Assembly: GCF_000002235.5 (NCBI RefSeq) | Contig: NW_022145599.1 | Location: 10,292,897 to 10,356,896, forward strand | Length of the DNA stretch: 64,000 nt | Direction of reading: 5' to 3' | Source: Strongylocentrotus purpuratus | Taxonomy: Eukaryota; Echinodermata; Echinoidea; Camarodonta; Strongylocentrotidae | In this document: piece after piece, positions 20,201-27,366 of the stretch | Layout: the number at the start of each line of letters is the position of its first letter | Numbering within the stretch: position 1 is the stretch's first letter | Notes under the pieces: model-generated | What the model saw: only the letters and a program-made list of their open reading frames with translations | The model's database searches: none | What the model was told of the DNA's origin: nothing | Position numbers and translations under genes: made by a program

Positions 20201-22627
20201 CGGCGGCGGCGACGGCGGCGTTGTCAACATTTCAGGTTTAAGTTTGATTGGTCAAATTCCTATGGCTTGAATTCCAATACCGTGCAACCAATGGTCTTGA
20301 AACTGGATTCAAATGATTTGGTAGAGTGTTCTCTTGTATATGCATCCCCATACTCTGTGTTTCGTCCAGGAATAGGGATTTTATAACCTTTTAGACTTGG
20401 TTAAGTTTTGATTAAAGTTTCAGGCCAGTGTCTGTTGCAGGTTAAAGTTTGCATGGTTAAGTTCAGATGTCTATAATTCCAATACCCTGTGACCAATTGT
20501 CTTGAAACCTAATTCAAATGATTCAGTAGAGTGTCCTCTTTCATATGCACCCCCATGCTCTGCGTTTTGTCAAGGAATAGGGATTTTATAATCTTTTAAA
20601 CTTAGTTAAAGTTTTGGTTAAAGTTTCAGGCCAGTGTCCTGTATACACAATATATACTGTACATATACTGTATGTACTGTACAGACATTATGGAAATGTT
20701 GAAGTTTTGGTTTCTTCCATAACTTCAGGTAGGAGAGCTCAGTAGTGTTATAGTTTCATATGAATGTTATGTAAAGAATATTATCCTTTTCTGAAGTCCA
20801 TTATAGTCAAGGGTCAATGAACTTTTTCATGTACAACTTCAACTTATTGTCATACTCTTAAATTGGCAACTCCTTGATGTCACAACCTGGACAAATTTTC
20901 ATTGGCTTTATACACAATTTTTTTACACATTTTGAAACTATGAAACGGGCTCCGTACGTGTGTCTGTGTGTCTGTCTGTCTGTGTGTCTGTGTGTGTACA
21001 AAATGTTAAATTAGGCTTCTTCTCCCTCATTTCTGGACCGATTTTGATTCTGATTGTTTTATCTCATAGGGCTAGGTGCGGGGTTCAAAAATTCTACACA
21101 GAATTTTGAAATTCATTAATTATGCTAATTTACGTAAATTTATTCAAATTCACAAAAAATGCTTCTTCTCCTTCATTTCTTGACCGATTTTGAATCTGAT
21201 TGTTTTAATTGATAGAGCTTAGATGGCTACACAAAACTTGTACACAGAATTGTGAAATTTTACTCCATTCATTAAATATCATAATTTATGTAAATTTATT
21301 CATAATTCACAAAAAATGCTTCTCCCTCATTTCTCGACCGATTTTGATTCTGATTGTTTTATCTCATAGGGCTAGGTGCAGGGTTCAAAACTTCTACACA
21401 GAATTTTGAAATTCATTAATTATGTTAATTTATGCAAATTTATTCAAATTCACAAAAAATGCTTCTTCATTTCTTGACCTAATTCTCATTATAATTGTTT
21501 TATTTGGTAGAGCTTCGTTGGCTACACAAAACTTGTACACATAATTTTGAAATTTTACTCCAGTAATTATAGCTTATGTAAATTTATTCATAATTCACAA
21601 AACATGCTTCTTCTCCCTCATTTCTCGACCGATTTTGATTCTGATTGTTTTATCTCATAGGGCTAGGTGCAGGGTTGAAAAGTTGTACACAGAATTTTGA
21701 AATTCATTAATTAGGTTAATTTATGCAAATTTATTCAAATGCATACATACATGTATATGCAGTTTGAGTGTCAAGTTGTACATGTATGTAAGCAGATCTG
21801 TAGGAGGATGGGGTCAAAGGAATCTAGGGCTCAAAATGCTAATTGTTTAAAATCCTTTTTTGGGGGGTAAAATTTTCCACGTTCTATTGACCACGAAATC
21901 GGGCGAGACTCGTGGTTCGTGAACCGCCTTGTTCTGTATTATGTCAGCCTTAGTTCTTGTCTTCTTTCTTTTCATCATTGACAAAAACAAAACAATCGCA
22001 ACTTTAACTTCTTTTTAAAACAAATTTCCCCTCGCACGGCCCCCTTTGAAGACAGCCATAAAAAAAATGGTTAAGAGCAGTTGATAATTTAAATTAAGAT
22101 TTTTTTCCCAGCGTGTTTGGCCCATTGCAGACACCATTACAAAAAAATTAGCTGCACAAGCCAAAACACAGGTGTTTTCGAGTGCGACGTGACCCAAGTC
22201 TTTGGTAAAAGCCTGTGAGAAGGATCGTTAAGGATATCCAATGTCAAAGGGTGGTCAAACTGCCTTTCATGCCTTGTGTGTGTAATTTCAAGAAGAGCCA
22301 GAAGAAATATTTTCAGTGGTTTCATTTTTGAAATACACAGACTAGAAATTGCTGGAACAAAAAAGAAGTACATTATAATTATTTTGTGCTTTAGAGAGGA
22401 CAAAAAATCAAACTTTGTTTCATCATCATCGCTCTGTTTTTTTTAAATCTAGTTATTTTTGTTTACATTGCTCAATGCTTTTTCATGTGTTTTCCCTTTC
22501 ATTTTCTTTTGTAGGTAAGAGAGAGGTTCACCAGTTCTTGGCAGCATATCCTGATTTCAAGATTAGAAACTTCAAAGTCATCAGAAGCAAGGTCATGAAT
22601 GAAAAATCAAAAGAGATCGCTTGGTAA
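2140..22627 (+). CDS. Chimeric protein: KMT5A-like SET domain + 11-aa repeats + C2H2 fingers + tyrosine-recombinase-like domain + SANT-like tail
   Basis: Model joining 2140-2239, 2891-3044, 6446-10164, 10647-10691, 16613-16819, 17283-17378 and 22515-22627. The sum is 4434 nt, an exact multiple of three. All introns are GT-AG with phases 1,2,1,1,1,1. SET domain at residues about 30-147: YHGELI (Y52), CVDAT (85-89), NHATGQKANC (104-113), ELLYDY (139-144). Repeats at about 189-584. Fingers C781/C784/H794/H799 and C862/C865/H877/H881. Recombinase-like residues R1141 or R1142, R1267, H1268, H1293 (LGH) and Y1302. By family, KMT5A monomethylates histone H4 Lys20 in chromatin, while tyrosine recombinases cut and rejoin DNA through the tyrosine. 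Function of the fusion is unknown; the six introns over 20 kb argue for a host gene. Transcript evidence is absent, and an alternative is that exon 3 ends unspliced at the stop at 10200-10202. Confidence 0.75.
2550..2828 (+). mobile_element. HINE-like family 1 remnant in intron 1
   Basis: A decayed copy: 'aggaggcat' near 2553, one internal unit with 'gatctgattag' and 'ggtcaaaggt', then GCAGAGGCAT (2781-2790), a degraded form of the GACTGCGCGCAGTC palindrome and the end GTAGTTT (2822-2828). Confidence 0.55.
2891..3044 (+). CDS. Exon 2: SET domain core
   Basis: Bounded by CTCTGCAG| and |GTAAGTG. It reads GRAVFTTKNFHSGEFLLHYH and continues through GELIDKAEAEERERFEE to FRYFFKYRGKNL, phase 1 in and phase 2 out. 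The pattern G-R-x-V, then G-[DE]-F, then E/H-Y-H-G-[DE]-L-I is the first half of KMT5A-like SET domains, with the conserved tyrosine at Y52. The acidic helix EAEERERFEE fills the place of the variable KMT5A helix. Confidence 0.85.
3056..3300 (+). repeat. Dispersed repeat, left half (interrupted copy)
   Basis: Starts 'aaaggtattgcaccgtgttgg' and carries 'cacttatgagggtagaac' and 'tgtttagtgttgatttt'. The same order of motifs is found on the minus strand at 19880-20095. The right half of the same repeat resumes near 4700, so this copy is broken by an insertion. Confidence 0.6.
3301..4680. mobile_element. ~1.38-kb insertion with imperfect terminal inverted repeats
   Basis: Sequence present here but missing from the uninterrupted copy at 19585-20095. 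The left end carries TGTAATGATGAGGCTCAGAC (near 3309). The right end carries the complement of a related string, TGTAATGATAAGCCTGAAC (near 4650-4675). Boundaries are uncertain by about 25 bp. It contains the 41-bp minisatellite at 3627-3751 and a GC-richer part at 4200-4560. Its short open frames look accidental. Confidence 0.45.
3627..3751 (+). repeat. 41-bp minisatellite, about three units
   Basis: Units are built from GTGTCACTGCAGCGAGTG and TCAGCAGGTCAGTGTCCC. Unit starts are about 41 bp apart, and the last unit diverges ('gtcgagtgtcactgca'). Confidence 0.8.
4695..4970 (+). repeat. Dispersed repeat, right half
   Basis: Carries 'cacaggtaaggttct', 'gtctggccggacagatatc' and 'cattaccttt' type motifs, matching in order the minus-strand stretch 19585-19850. 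It is the second half of the copy interrupted at about 3301. Confidence 0.6.
4971..5737. other. Intron 2 sequence without recognised features
   Basis: AT-rich intronic DNA with short T and A tracts. No exon-like conservation, RNA fold or terminal repeat was seen. Confidence 0.4.
5746..6149. mobile_element. hAT-like MITE with 8-bp target duplication
   Basis: Ends are AGGCCTGGGAAT (5746) and ATTCCCAGGCCTAA, read as the inverted counterpart at 6149. The 8-mer TACACTCT flanks both sides (5738-5745 and 6150-6157). The interior is AT-rich with many 'caaatatt' and 'aatatttg' words and no reading frame. An 8-bp duplication with GGCCTGGG-type ends fits non-autonomous hAT elements. Confidence 0.85.
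6446..10164 (+). CDS. Exon 3: end of SET domain, repeat tract, zinc fingers, recombinase-like domain
   Basis: A 3.7-kb exon after the acceptor TTTTACAG (AG at 6444-6445). It opens with CVDAT, the direct continuation of exon 2, and carries NHATGQKANC and ELLYDY, which complete the SET domain by about 6640. Then come 36 copies of an 11-residue unit, an acidic linker (SDDDSDYVPDSYSESESETDD), seven degenerate repeats, two C2H2-type fingers (8532-8588, 8775-8834) and an alpha-helical plus catalytic region ending in RHRIST, LGHSEDVNQNIY. The frame runs on to a stop at 10200-10202, but a strong donor GAG|GTAAGT lies at 10165 and keeps phase 1 with the next exon. Having the end of SET and the whole recombinase in one exon suggests a single fusion event. 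Confidence 0.9.
6756..7943 (+). repeat. 33-bp coding minisatellite, 36 units
   Basis: Each unit codes for MPEQVNT plus ENQG or ADQG (rarely ENQA, DNQG, or MPEL). Units run without gaps from 6756 to 7943. The order of variant types is itself repeated: units 3-12 and 17-26 have the same series, including the rare ENQA at units 10 and 24, giving a 14-unit (462-bp) period. The peptide is hydrophilic, acidic and likely disordered. The unit has no stop in two antisense frames, which creates long accidental frames on the other strand. Confidence 0.97.
8223..8460 (+). repeat. Second block of diverged 33-bp coding repeats
   Basis: Seven older relatives of the main unit: MPQQVIIQDRE, MPEQVNTAEQE (also with IPEQ, MHEQ or MREQ and TEDQG or TQDQE). 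They are separated from the main block by the acidic linker. The greater divergence suggests that this block is the older part of the tract. Confidence 0.9.
10165..10646 (+). other. Intron 3
   Basis: Non-coding, from donor GTAAGT (10165) to acceptor TCATAG (10646). I see no repeat or RNA in it. Confidence 0.5.
10647..10691 (+). CDS. Exon 4: acidic micro-exon
   Basis: A 45-bp phase-1/phase-1 exon coding for (G)ESEERDQEEPLMSSP. The acceptor is TTTTTTATCATAG and the donor CCTG|GTATGT. It is acidic like its neighbours and keeps the frame, but its shortness makes it the least certain exon; an acceptor five bases later would break the frame. Confidence 0.55.
10741..12052 (+). mobile_element. HINE-like (Helentron-type) element family 1, full-length copy
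   Basis: Preceded by ATTTTT. The 5' hairpin is ATGCCTCCG-ttac-GAA-gta-CCGGAGGCAT, followed by a GTCC/GTACGTCC simple repeat (10787-10862). Then come about seven ~151-bp units starting near 10865, 11017, 11168, 11319, 11470, 11613 and 11762; the middle ones are almost identical. The 3' side has CGGAGGCAT (12006-12014), the 18-bp palindrome TTGACTGCGCGCAGTCAA (12020-12037) and the end CTAGTTT (12046-12052). Subterminal inverted repeats, internal tandem units and a 3' hairpin are the known plan of HINE elements mobilised by Helentrons. It sits in intron 4. Confidence 0.75.
12214..13424. mobile_element. TIR-bounded element filled with two opposed minisatellites
   Basis: Ends are CCCAGGTCGAAATTCCAT (12214) and ATGGGATTTTCGACCTGGG (13424), an inverted pair. 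The left part (12245-12600) is rich in 'ttggaccaacagaaaccca'. The right part (13000-13410) is a degenerate array of 'ctattggtttctattggtc', largely the complement of the left words. The middle (12600-12990) is plain AT-rich DNA. No clear target duplication was found. Open frames of the GFYWS/VLLVL type in the right array are low-complexity artefacts. Confidence 0.65.
13425..13831. other. Intron 4 sequence without recognised features
   Basis: Plain intronic DNA between two elements; nothing identified. Confidence 0.4.
15035..15107 (+). repeat. tRNA-derived segment (SINE head or tRNA relic)
   Basis: Has a box A match TGGTATATTGG (15042-15052) and a box B match GGTTCGAATCC (15085-15095), 43 bp apart as in tRNAs. 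It is followed by a T-rich tail. The anticodon arm does not pair well, so I do not call a working tRNA. Confidence 0.55.
15190..15445 (+). repeat. Pair of ~75-bp direct repeats
   Basis: 'cgtttatcattt', then 'attgcactt', then 'tttgtgtacaaagcctatg' and a run of A followed by 'atcat' occur at about 15189-15268 and again at 15360-15441, with several mismatches. Confidence 0.7.
15728..15868 (+). repeat. Palindromic ~38-bp minisatellite, four units
   Basis: Each unit has the near-palindrome GGGGAAAATATTATATTTCC plus CC, then 'ttaacccgaatta'. The spacer is variable and the last unit has lost part of the palindrome. Every unit can form a hairpin. Confidence 0.85.
15869..16612. other. End of intron 4 without recognised features
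   Basis: AT-rich DNA with no feature I can name, ending in the acceptor TTGTTTGTAG at 16612. Confidence 0.4.
16613..16819 (+). CDS. Exon 5: Glu-rich repeat exon
   Basis: Phase-1/phase-1 exon of 207 bp between TTGTTTGTAG| and TTCAG|GTATGT. It codes for seven copies of MNQEEEG(G/V), one of them a codon shorter, and then TKQEEEKDHIAYS. The DNA is a 24-bp purine-rich minisatellite. The exon keeps the frame from exon 4 to exon 6. The peptide is strongly acidic and likely unstructured. Other frames through the repeat are open too, so the coding claim rests on splice sites and phase. Confidence 0.65.
16619..16795 (+). repeat. 24-bp coding minisatellite
   Basis: Seven to eight units of 'atgaatcaggaggaggaagg' type, with one 3-bp deletion. 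It lies wholly inside exon 5 and does not disturb the frame. Confidence 0.9.
17283..17378 (+). CDS. Exon 6: first half of SANT-like tail
   Basis: A 96-bp phase-1/phase-1 exon (acceptor TTTCTTTATAG, donor CCTG|GTATGT). It codes for RGYTHWETSSKKLVCNYFEQ followed by YLLRDTRKKLP. The W-x(8)-V-x(2)-Y-F-x(2)-Y-[IL] pattern and the ending ...KLPGKRE across the next junction are typical of a short C-terminal Myb/SANT-like segment seen in recombinase-derived and zinc-finger proteins of invertebrates, as far as I recall; I cannot search to confirm. Confidence 0.75.
17570..18860 (+). mobile_element. HINE-like element family 2, copy 1
   Basis: Preceded by GATTTTT. The 5' hairpin is GTCTCGC-ctgc-GAA-gcag-atGCGGGAC, followed by a short GGCGAC repeat. 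Two related ~195-bp units start near 17640 and 17845 ('aggttaaagtttgc', 'aataccgtg', 'ccaat.gtcttgaaac'). ATGCATA-rich DNA fills 18555-18690. The 3' side has GGGCGAGAC (18826-18834), the hairpin TGGTTCGAGAACCA (18838-18851) and the end CTTGTTT (18853-18859). It lies in intron 6. Confidence 0.7.
18948..19120 (+). mobile_element. Truncated TTAA-type MITE end (Kolobok/T2-like)
   Basis: Begins TTTAAAGGGGAATCCAACCC, matching the TTAAAGGRR end known for Kolobok/T2 MITEs. 'attggtgaaagtttgaac' and 'aataagaaagttata' follow. No matching right end was found nearby. Confidence 0.4.
19585..20095 (-). repeat. Uninterrupted copy of dispersed repeat
   Basis: Read on the minus strand it starts 'aaaggtattgcgcagtgttgg' and ends near 'cagtgttggccaaggtcac'. 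It contains in one piece the motifs that are split between 3056-3300 and 4695-4970. Confidence 0.65.
20156..21934 (+). mobile_element. HINE-like element family 2, copy 2 with a nested repeat
   Basis: Preceded by AATTTTT. The 5' hairpin GTCTCGC-ctgc-GAA-gcag-aaGCGAGAC is perfect here. It runs parallel to copy 1 until about 20900 and again from about 21740 ('gcagtttgagtgtcaagttg'). The 3' side has GGGCGAGAC (21901-21909), the hairpin GGTTCGTGAACC (21914-21925) and the end CCTTGTTC. The part 20930-21740 is foreign to copy 1. Confidence 0.7.
20930..21740 (+). repeat. Nested tandem array, five ~147-bp units of two alternating types
   Basis: After a GTGTCTGTCTGTC simple repeat, units start near 21016, 21162, 21317, 21461 and 21608 with 'cttcttctccctcatttc' and 'gaccgattttgattctgat'. 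Units 1, 3 and 5 carry 'catagggctaggtgc'; units 2 and 4 carry 'gatagagctt' or 'gtagagctt'. The basic block is therefore a ~295-bp dimer. Confidence 0.75.
21935..22514. other. End of intron 6 without recognised features
   Basis: Non-coding; ends in the pyrimidine-rich acceptor TTTTCTTTTGTAG at 22514. No repeat was recognised. Confidence 0.45.
22515..22627 (+). CDS. Exon 7: second half of SANT-like tail and stop
   Basis: Reads (G)KREVHQFLAAYPDFKIRNFK and then VIRSKVMNEKSKEIAW, stop TAA at 22625-22627. Joined to exon 6 it gives PGKREVHQFL...R-x(2)-K-V-I-R-S-K-V-x-N, an end pattern that fits a conserved 60-70 residue helical module. No AATAAA was seen in the next 100 bases, so the 3' end of the transcript is not placed. 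Confidence 0.8.
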
Positions 22628-22739
22628 AAAAAATGGAAAGCAACCAGTAGGAAATTATTCTCTAATGCACCGGGTGAACTTTTTCATTCTTTAGTTTGCC
22701 ACACACAGCGATTTCTTGATATACAAGTATTTCGCTTCT

Positions 22740-23160
22740 ACCAAACTTAAAAATGATTGGGGCGAGCTTTCGTCTGCTCCTGCAGACTTCCTCATGTCAA
22801 CTGATTTGTCACACAGTTGCTGTCTTGGCGATCACTGGAGCGAAGATAGGTGACAATGCGTACCCAGTGTCCCTATTGAGTGCTGGATTAATGCTTTTTA
22901 TCTAGATAGACTCTTTGACCTTCCTTGGCCAGAAATAAGATTCAAAGTCTATGATCTGTGTATCATCCCAGCGAATGTTATGTCCAGTATTGAGGGCGTG
23001 TTCCGGCCACTGCTGAGTGGGTTGGATTGTTTAATCTGAGGGCCCTTTTGTGTTCTTTTAATCGGTCATTCAGTGTTCTTCCTGTTTCACCCACATAAGA
23101 ACTTTCTGTCAGTGCACTCCAGAGCCCTTTATACACAGAGTTTGGCCAACTTGATAACAG
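22740..23160 (-). pseudogene. Penelope-like element fragment: decayed GIY-YIG endonuclease domain
   Basis: On the minus strand one reads SVYKGLWSALTES, SYVGETGRTLNDRLKEHKRA, then, after a one-base frameshift, EHALNTGHNIRWDDTQIIDF and ESYFWPRKVKESI, followed by an in-frame stop and INPALNRDTG. The VY..YVGETGR...RL.EH...H.L.TGH.I.W pattern is the GIY-YIG nuclease found at the C-terminus of Penelope-like retroelements. The downstream 'tgcaggagcagacgaaagc' resembles their usual 3' region. No reverse transcriptase part is present. The frameshift and stop show that it is dead. Confidence 0.8.
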
Positions 23161-23883
23161 GCACCATGTTGTAACCCTTGGCGCTGATGCACCGCACCGT
23201 GCGCACGGGCGGGCTTATGGTATACACACAATATAGCTTACACTACTAGCCCTCAAACTGATTGATATTTTCTGTTGCAGAAGAGTCATGTTATGGGAAG
23301 TCTCAGATTCTTGGCATTTCTTCTCTTTCCTTCATGTGTAGTAGACTATAATTTTAATGAGTTTAGGCCCAATAGGAATAGGCCCTAGTATTAAGCGTAA
23401 CCATCTCTCTCCTTTTCATTAATTTCTCGTTTTTTTTCTAACTATATATGCCTGTGTGTCTCTTTAGCTGCCCCTACATGTATACCTCCATAGGGTCTTC
23501 ACATATGAAATTGAAGCGTTTTCAACTCCCAATGAGTGATTTGGAGTTTGCTGGCATTTTAGATTGATCTTTCAGTATGTTCTTCAAATTTATGTATACA
23601 TACATTGTCTGTTGTGTTTTAGCACTGCAAGAGTATTTATCATGAATTCAGGCTAACTCCGGTCTGACCAAAACATTTTAGTATTGATGTGTACCAAGAG
23701 GGGAGGAGGCCCTTGAAAGGTATAAGCCCTGATATGTTTGCCAGTACATAGTTTCGGTATGCCCCCCCCCCCTTTCCATTGTATGATGTAAGAATGATGT
23801 CACAAAACATGCCCAATTACCAAATTTTATCCACTTGCTACAGGTGAAAATTACAATTTTTTAAAATCATCTGTTTTTAATAG
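23161..23883. other. Intergenic sequence without recognised features
   Basis: AT-rich DNA with a C tract at 23762-23772. No gene or repeat recognised. Confidence 0.4.
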
Positions 23884-24119
23884 GGCACACCAATATAATG
23901 ATCATAACTAATATTAATGATTTATACATGTATATTGATTTATCCATTCGATTATTTATGTTTATGTTTCAATCCACTATGCATAGTGCCACTCAAAATA
24001 TGTATTAATATACGTATTTAAAATAACAGCTTTTCCATGTAATCAAACATACCTACTGTATGTTTTAACAGCACTTCCATTACCCACTTCTTCACACATT
24101 GTTTTTTAATTCTCCTATA

Positions 24120-25186
24120 CAGTGTGAGTAAAAAAAAGAAGGAAACCCAACTTCGGTAGCTTCTTATGATAATATTATAACATATATGGAACCTTGCAAT
24201 TTATTTCATTGTAAAGAGTAACTTTACTGTCTACTGATACCTTATTCATACTTTTCCTGCCACGGATGACTGAGCACCAGGAGTTTCAAAAAGCTTTGTC
24301 AAAATCGCCTTGTATCAAGTTTGGGCTTAAGCAATACGTGTGCGTCAAAAGCTACTATGGATTTGTTATTGGAGTCTTGAAATAATGGCTAAGCTTTTTA
24401 AATTGATTTTGTGTATTTGACTAGAAAAGGTGTTGATTTGAACTTTAAATGAAAGAATATCCTTATTACAAGCAATATTTAAGATATCTTTGTTGTCATT
24501 AAGACACAATCTTGGTTTCCTCAACATTCCTCGTATGTAAGAGTTTCTTTATTGAGTGTGTCAGCTTCAGAATGTTGGTAGTGAAGAAGCTTTCTTTCAA
24601 ATGAAGTAAAAACACAGTTCAAAACACTAGCATATGTGTTCTAAACAGGCCTTCCTTGTATTTTTTTAGTCTTTTAGGTTAGTTAACTATTAATTTAATG
24701 TAGATTGTGAGCTAGATAACTTATTCAGCTAAGTTGGTGCAATCGACCAATAAACAGATGGTTTTGTGGCAAGATAACATTCTAAGATAAGAGGTTTGTA
24801 GGCAGTTCAAAGTGCATCCACAGCCAATGAAACCTAAAATAAAATCCCTGTGAAAGTCTAGATACTTAAAATCACTTAACTCTGAATAATTGAAACACAA
24901 AACATATTTTATCATTTAAAAACGATTTCAGACAAAGTAACATGTGATTAGAAGCCTTTGACACACACCCATTGCTTAAGGTCAAACTTGGTACAAGGCG
25001 ATTTTGACCCCCCAAAAATTGAAAATCTTAGTGCTCAGTCATCCGTGACAGAAACATCATAAATGAGGTATCGGTAGACAGAGTGAAGGTTATTCTTTAC
25101 AATTAGATACATCTCAAGGTTTCATATGTTATAATATTTTTATAAGAAGCTACTAAAGTTAGGTTCCTTTTTTTTTACTCACAGTG
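24120..25186. mobile_element. Tc1/mariner-like foldback MITE with TA duplication
   Basis: Ends are CAGTGTGAGTAAAAAAAAG (24120) and its near complement ending TTACTCACAGTG (25186). TA stands directly outside both ends (24118-24119, 25187-25188). The inverted arms are about 240 bp, sharing for example 'ggatgactgagcac' and 'cgccttgtatcaagtttg' with their complements near 25040 and 24995. There is no transposase frame, so the element is non-autonomous. Confidence 0.85.
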
Positions 25187-25420
25187 TATAGGATACACCA
25201 ATGCATGCTCATTATCACTTTTGTTGTTACACTGTGTATGTTTATGTTTTGATTCACTATACATGGTGTTAATAAATTTCTGATGCAATATACGCAATTT
25301 AAAGAAAACGATCATTGGTTTATTGAAACTAAAATATTGAGTAATTTTACTGTCCAAAACATACATACTGTAAGTGCTACAACAGCACACCAATAAACCA
25401 TTATTTCACATACACTTTTT

Positions 25421-25924
25421 ATACGCCGAAGGGTCGTATTATGGTATGACGTCCGTCCGTCCGTCCGTTAGCCAATTCTTGTGTAGATAACTCCTCATTC
25501 ATTGTTTAACGAAATTTCTTCAAACTTGCATGGATGGATGATATTGATGTGTAGATGTGCGTAAAGATGATATAACTTGGGTACGCCAAGGCGTTGCCAT
25601 GGTAACCACATTTTACTAAAAAATTGAAAAATTCTTGTGCGGATAATTCCTCATTTACTTTTTAATTAAATTTCTTCAAATTTGCATGGATGGATGATAT
25701 TGATGTGTAGATGTGCATAAAGGTGATATAACTTGGGTACGACAAGGCATTGCCATGGTAACCACATTTTACTAAAAAAATATTGAAAAATTCTTGTGTG
25801 GATAACTCATTTACTTTGTAATGAAATTTCCTCAAACTTGCATGGTTGGATGATATTGATGTGTAGATGTGCATAAAGGTGAAACTTCGGGCGTATAATG
25901 CTCCGACTTGCGGTGCTCTTGTTT
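25421..25924 (+). mobile_element. HINE-like element family 3
   Basis: Preceded by CACTTTTT. The 5' hairpin is ATACGCC-GAA-GGGTCGTAT, followed by a short GTCC repeat. Three ~155-bp units start near 25471, 25628 and 25790 ('attcttgtg.ggataactc', 'gcatggatggatgatattg'). The 3' side has CTTCGGGCGTATAAT (25885-25899), a weak hairpin around CCG-acttg-CGG and the end CTTGTTT (25918-25924). Confidence 0.7.
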
Positions 25925-25975
25925 AAAGATCTTTTTGATATTCTATATGACACACCAATTTAATTATATTACTTA

Positions 25976-26450
25976 TTTCGTATATTTTTGTTAATTTCTT
26001 CAATTTGAATATCTGTATCTGTAAATGCATCGTCATTTGGGCTTGCTGCTATGATTTTATTTATTTATCTATCTTTCCTTACATGAAGAACAAGATATTT
26101 TTAATTGTTTATAACTGCATAGCACCAAGAAAATTATCAAACTGGTGACTCAATTGGAAAATTATTGTGGTTTGCATCAATTAATGTATTTTTGTGCATT
26201 CATAGAACACTTAGCAATCCTATGGATATTGAAATTTGGTGTGTGACAGCAAATTTTCACGTAGTTTTGGATGCAGGTTTCTGAGACAGTAAAATTGGGA
26301 AGTTGTAAGCAGGCCTGGTTGTAAGCAGTGTAGGTCCACAAGTACAATCATGGGTCTGTAATAAACACTGTGACAAATGAAATGATATGCCTGTATTAAT
26401 AACTGGAATAGCGAAAAGTGACATTTTTACTGTGGAGTCTCATATGTTGC
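25976..26450. other. Intergenic sequence without recognised features
   Basis: Nothing identified on either strand. Confidence 0.4.
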
Positions 26451-26459
26451 TTTAGGAGT

Positions 26460-26878
26460 AAGGCCACCGCACACCTTACGACTGGTCTACGACTGGATTT
26501 TGAAAGAAATTGCAATTTGAAGAGAAATTGAGTTTCAATTTGAAAATTTGTATCTGACTGAGGTCCAGAATGGTTATATCAATATAATTATCGAAAATAT
26601 ATGGTATTTGAAGTATTTCAGACAGAGAAAAGGCCAAATCTCCCAGTTACCAGTTGGTGGCCAGTCGTGCCTGTGTGACGTCGCTACGATTCGCAGCCGA
26701 TCGGGCCTTTTCTCCAACTGAAAAGGCCATAACACCCTGCAATTTTTATATTGATATTGACATGACAATTCGGGACCTCAATCAGTAGGAATTTACATTC
26801 TAAACATTCTATATCTAATCCTATCATAATTTCTTTCAAAATCCAGTCGTAGACCAGTCGTAAGGTGTGCGGTGGCCT
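26460..26878. mobile_element. MITE with ~50-bp terminal inverted repeats
   Basis: Ends AAGGCCACCGCACACCTTAC (26460) and GTAAGGTGTGCGGTGGCCTT, its inverted partner. The match continues through 'gactggtctacgactgg' and 'attttgaaagaaatt' without change. Weak inner pairing ('tatatcaatata' and 'tatattgatatt') extends the fold. Flanks TTAGGAGT and TTAGGGCT may be a worn 8-bp duplication. Confidence 0.75.
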
Positions 26879-26933
26879 TTAGGGCTTGTTGGATAGGATG
26901 TGTAAAATTCCTTCAGTATTGTAAGTGTTTATA

Positions 26934-27197
26934 GATACAGCGCAACAAACCCCCACACTTATGTTAATGAACCTGAATTAAATCACAAATAAAAGGGATC
27001 TTTGTCAAAAAATTTGCAGACAAACTCATGACATCATTTTGCATTTACTTTTTAGGAATTTATTTGTTCCAAAGCTTTTGAAGTCAGGCGGCAACAAATT
27101 GTCTCCTGCCTCGCCAACATTTTTTTTTTTTTTTTTTGGTCGCCTTATATTCCATTGACTTGTACATTAAAATTGTTTGGGTTTGTTGCGCCATATC
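26934..27197. mobile_element. Small TIR element
   Basis: GCGCAACAAACCC (26940) and GGGTTTGTTGCGC (27178-27190) form a 13-bp perfect inverted pair, extended by ATA..-type bases outside. The interior contains a T tract (27121-27139). No target duplication was identified. Confidence 0.5.
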
Positions 27198-27366
27198 TGA
27201 ACAAACCTTGAGATATGAGGGCTATGGTAATAAACTCAACAGCATGGATTAGAGCAGCGGGCAGGGCGTAGATATGTGACGTCACACTATTCAAGTAGAT
27301 CACCCCCCCCCCCCCCCCCCTGAACAATAGGTTCACTGCTCGAATCTTCGCCAGTGTTAAACTGAG

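Larger units (their letters stand above)
23884..25975 (+). repeat. Diverged ~235-bp tandem units, each followed by an insertion
   Basis: 'cacaccaatataatgatcat' (23885), 'tacaccaatgcatgctcatt' (25194) and 'cacaccaatttaattatatt' (25951) start three related stretches. The first two share 'ttatgttt', 'cactatrcatrgtg' and 'cttcaca-type' blocks in the same order. The first unit ends at the TA-flanked element 24120-25186 and the second at the HINE-like element 25421-25924. Confidence 0.5.
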
